Part shown: piece by piece, positions 62,496-64,000 of the stretch
Numbering within the stretch: the first letter of the stretch is position 1
How the letters are laid out: every line of letters begins with the position of its first letter
Assembly (NCBI GenBank): GCA_024233595.1
Contig: JACKPK010000008.1
Span: 19,935-83,934 of the forward strand
Direction of reading: 5' to 3'
From: Deltaproteobacteria bacterium
GTDB taxonomy: Bacteria; UBA10199; JADGCS01
DNA: 64,000 nt
Program-made: the position numbers and the translations under genes
Notes under the pieces: model-generated
Seen by the model: only the letters and a program-made list of their open reading frames with translations
Told to the model about the DNA's origin: nothing
Database searches by the model: none

Positions 62496-63677
62496 TTATG
62501 AATCCACACCGGTTAAAACAAGCTCCATCCAGTGGCCATCCTGTGTTACAAACTCAATGCCATTTGCTCTGCTAATCATGCGTGCTGCACTGCTAGTGAG
62601 TTGGATTTTGTGTTCCATGAGGTTTGTATCGACCAAATTCAGAGGGGATAAATTTTCGGGGTTCAAAACATGAATGCGACCTGAGTTGAACTCAGCCACA
62701 AATAAGGCGCCGCCCGCTAGCGCAAGCGCGTTGTGAAAACTTTGTTCCGGGTCATCGCTTTGTCGAAGCGAAATTTTTTGAACGACTTCTCCTGAATAAA
62801 GATCAACCTTATAAACCTCACCAGTGCTTTTTCCAAATTCATCAACTGTTCCCAAATACACAAAACCATCGGCATCCAGGGCCACTTCATCGTGCCGTTG
62901 CCAAGTCACACCCTCTGGCAAAGCCGGCAGTGCAATAAAATCTTCTGCAGCCAAACTTTGTTTGTTCAAAAAGTGAAATCCAGCATTCTTGCCATCAAGA
63001 CCACCGCTCACAAAAATGAATGGCGCGTGATCACTCGGTTCAATGCCAAAGGCCGTGGCATTGTCACCTTTGATCTCGCTTGCTGATTGGATTTCAAAAC
63101 TCTGAGCATCGCGCACTTCTAAAAAGGCCCCTGAAGCGCGCACACCAAGATCACGGCTACCAGTCACAAGAATTTTGGCACCATATTGAAAAATGGCCGC
63201 GCCATAAACGCCACTTTGCAGATTGGCGATATCAATAAAACGCACGCCTTGATCACCAGCAGAAAGCTTGTAAATTTTTGCCAATGGCGATTCACCGGTG
63301 ATATTGCCAAGCACGAGCATGTCACCAAAATAGGGAATAGCGCTTCCAAAAATTAGATTTTGCGCCATGCCTGTGTCTGCTGCAGGATGATAAACAACGG
63401 CTGGAGTCGCAAAAGAATCGGCAAAGCCATTGCCTGTCACAGGCCGACCTTGCTCGGCCGCAACCGTTAAAACATCTCCATCAAAGTAGCTGGGATTGGC
63501 AGCATCACCAATGCGGCCATAGTCAGTCAGGTTGACTATGTTGCGACCATCTAAAGAAATTCCACTTTGACCTTGAAGAGCAGGACCTTGTGTAAGTGGA
63601 GCGCAAGCCGTTGCTATAGCACCAGTTGATAAGCTTGTTAAAAGAGTACGACGAGACAGAGACGCTAAAGGAAGCAT
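62496..63677 (-). CDS. Tat-exported beta-propeller lipoprotein, first gene behind a cobalamin riboswitch
   Basis: The 393-residue protein starts SLSRRTLLTSLSTGAIATAC: a twin-arginine motif (SRRTLL) with a lipobox (ATAC), meaning it would be exported folded and lipid-anchored. The rest is a propeller of repeated blades (ESPLAKIYKLSAGDQGVRFI, GFVYLGTVDEFGKSTGEVYK, GALFVAEFNSGRIHVLNPEN). A Tat lipoprotein propeller led by a B12 riboswitch suggests a cobalamin-binding surface protein, similar in idea to BtuG. Full length; a weak AAAGG precedes the ATG at 63677. Confidence 0.75.
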   Translation of the reverse strand: MLPLASLSRRTLLTSLSTGAIATACAPLTQGPALQGQSGISLDGRNIVNLTDYGRIGDAANPSYFDGDVLTVAAEQGRPVTGNGFADSFATPAVVYHPAADTGMAQNLIFGSAIPYFGDMLVLGNITGESPLAKIYKLSAGDQGVRFIDIANLQSGVYGAAIFQYGAKILVTGSRDLGVRASGAFLEVRDAQSFEIQSASEIKGDNATAFGIEPSDHAPFIFVSGGLDGKNAGFHFLNKQSLAAEDFIALPALPEGVTWQRHDEVALDADGFVYLGTVDEFGKSTGEVYKVDLYSGEVVQKISLRQSDDPEQSFHNALALAGGALFVAEFNSGRIHVLNPENLSPLNLVDTNLMEHKIQLTSSAARMISRANGIEFVTQDGHWMELVLTGVDS

Positions 63678-63700
63678 TTTCAGACCTTTCGATTCGGGTT

Positions 63701-63736
63701 AAAAATGGACAAGGTTGGAACACCTCCAGCTTGTCC
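63701..63736 (-). terminator. intrinsic terminator in the riboswitch expression platform
   Basis: On the minus strand GGACAAG...CTTGTCC, extended by TGGA/TTCCA around loop GGTG, is followed by ATTTTT. It lies between aptamer and first start codon, as expected for transcriptional control by attenuation. Confidence 0.8.
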
Positions 63737-63761
63737 TCGCAATCACGCGCAGCTTGCGCAT

Positions 63762-63945
63762 GCCCAGGCAGGTCTTCTGACTCTTGGATCATTTCGCTTA
63801 AACCGTCTTCCCATTGAATTTTAGATGATCAACAGTGACAAGGTGGTTAAGCAATCCCCAAATACAGCGGCGGGACCGTGCCGGAATCACACCGGCTTCC
63901 CTTTTCATTGGATTTGGCCAAAAAGGCGCCCTCCAAACCTGGTAG
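63762..63945 (-). ncRNA. cobalamin riboswitch aptamer
   Basis: On the minus strand the core AAAAGGGAAGCCGGTG, a GCCGGCAC-type stem, CCCGCCGCTGT and the B12-box end TCAGAAGACCTGCC occur in the order of the AdoCbl riboswitch. The outer stem CCAGG/CCTGG closes it. The B12 ligand class (AdoCbl or MeCbl) is not decided by eye. It controls the lipoprotein genes downstream. Confidence 0.92.
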
Positions 63946-63949
63946 GGCC

Positions 63950-63978
63950 GCTAAAGAGGATCTGTGTGTTTTTGTCAA
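63950..63978 (-). promoter_or_regulatory. promoter candidate of the cobalamin-controlled operon
   Basis: On the minus strand TTGACA (63973-63978) stands 17 bases before TTTAGC (63950-63955), just upstream of the aptamer. The -10 is weak but the -35 is perfect. Confidence 0.5.
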
Positions 63979-64000
63979 CGGGGAATGAAAGAAGCTTCAA

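Overview
This 64 kb bacterial segment has moderate G+C (mid-40s by eye). It comes from a Gram-negative organism: there is an outer-membrane barrel protein, many lipoproteins with lipoboxes, and L9/DnaB/ClpB/DnaK housekeeping genes of proteobacterial type. A PEGA-domain Ser/Thr kinase beside an FHA-sigma54 activator, methylcrotonyl-CoA-carboxylase-like genes and D-rich surface lipoproteins point to a deltaproteobacterium in the old broad sense (Myxococcota/Bdellovibrionota-like or a related uncultured lineage). That placement is inference.

Layout. 1-5.5 kb, minus strand: a FAD oxidoreductase (cut by the window edge), a barrel protein, purN, purM, a parvulin lipoprotein and an alpha/beta hydrolase. 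5.7-12.8 kb, plus strand: rplI, dnaB, a cysteine desulfurase, cbpA-type dnaJ and clpB. 12.7-14 kb: a glycosyltransferase and a small lipoprotein on minus. 14-19.5 kb, plus: M15-like peptidase, trpE, trpG, ispD, ispF, cysS. 19.5-24.9 kb, minus: nth, a HepT/MntA toxin-antitoxin pair, fumC, a CBS protein, dnaK. 25-28.9 kb: a tail-anchored protein, a PEGA kinase and an FHA-sigma54 activator. 29.2-35.1 kb is an accessory island made of two cassettes with the same borders (repeat A at the left, structured repeat B at the right). The first holds a small eukaryotic-like kinase followed by ankyrin repeats. The second holds an IS30-like element and a broken helical-repeat protein. 35-45 kb: M20 peptidase, thiolase, PgsA, MccB, enoyl-CoA hydratase, polA and small lipoproteins. 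45.5-47.4 kb: an IS481-like insertion beside tRNA-Ser. 47.5-53.1 kb: leuDC and the glycolytic operon gap-pgk-tpiA-secG. 53.1-54.1 kb: repeats, tRNA-Leu and an S23-type four-helix-bundle gene. 54-57.5 kb: metF, an acyl-CoA dehydrogenase and a VapBC-like pair with a palindromic operator. 57.5-64 kb, minus: a HAD phosphatase, a membrane protein, a secreted cysteine-peptidase-like protein and three surface lipoproteins behind a cobalamin riboswitch with its own terminator.

The most interesting parts are the cobalamin-riboswitch operon, which looks like a BtuG-type vitamin B12 capture system with two beta-propeller lipoproteins and no receptor gene in view, and the two-cassette island of eukaryote-like genes between identical structured borders.

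Caution: several patches (about 18.0-23.5, 30.4-34.6, 42.4-44.4, 47.5-47.7 and 53.9 kb) carry many one-base indels, including in genes expected to be essential (cysS, ispF, dnaK, polA). The broken frames still encode conserved motifs in the right order, so they look like sequencing or assembly errors more than true pseudogenes.
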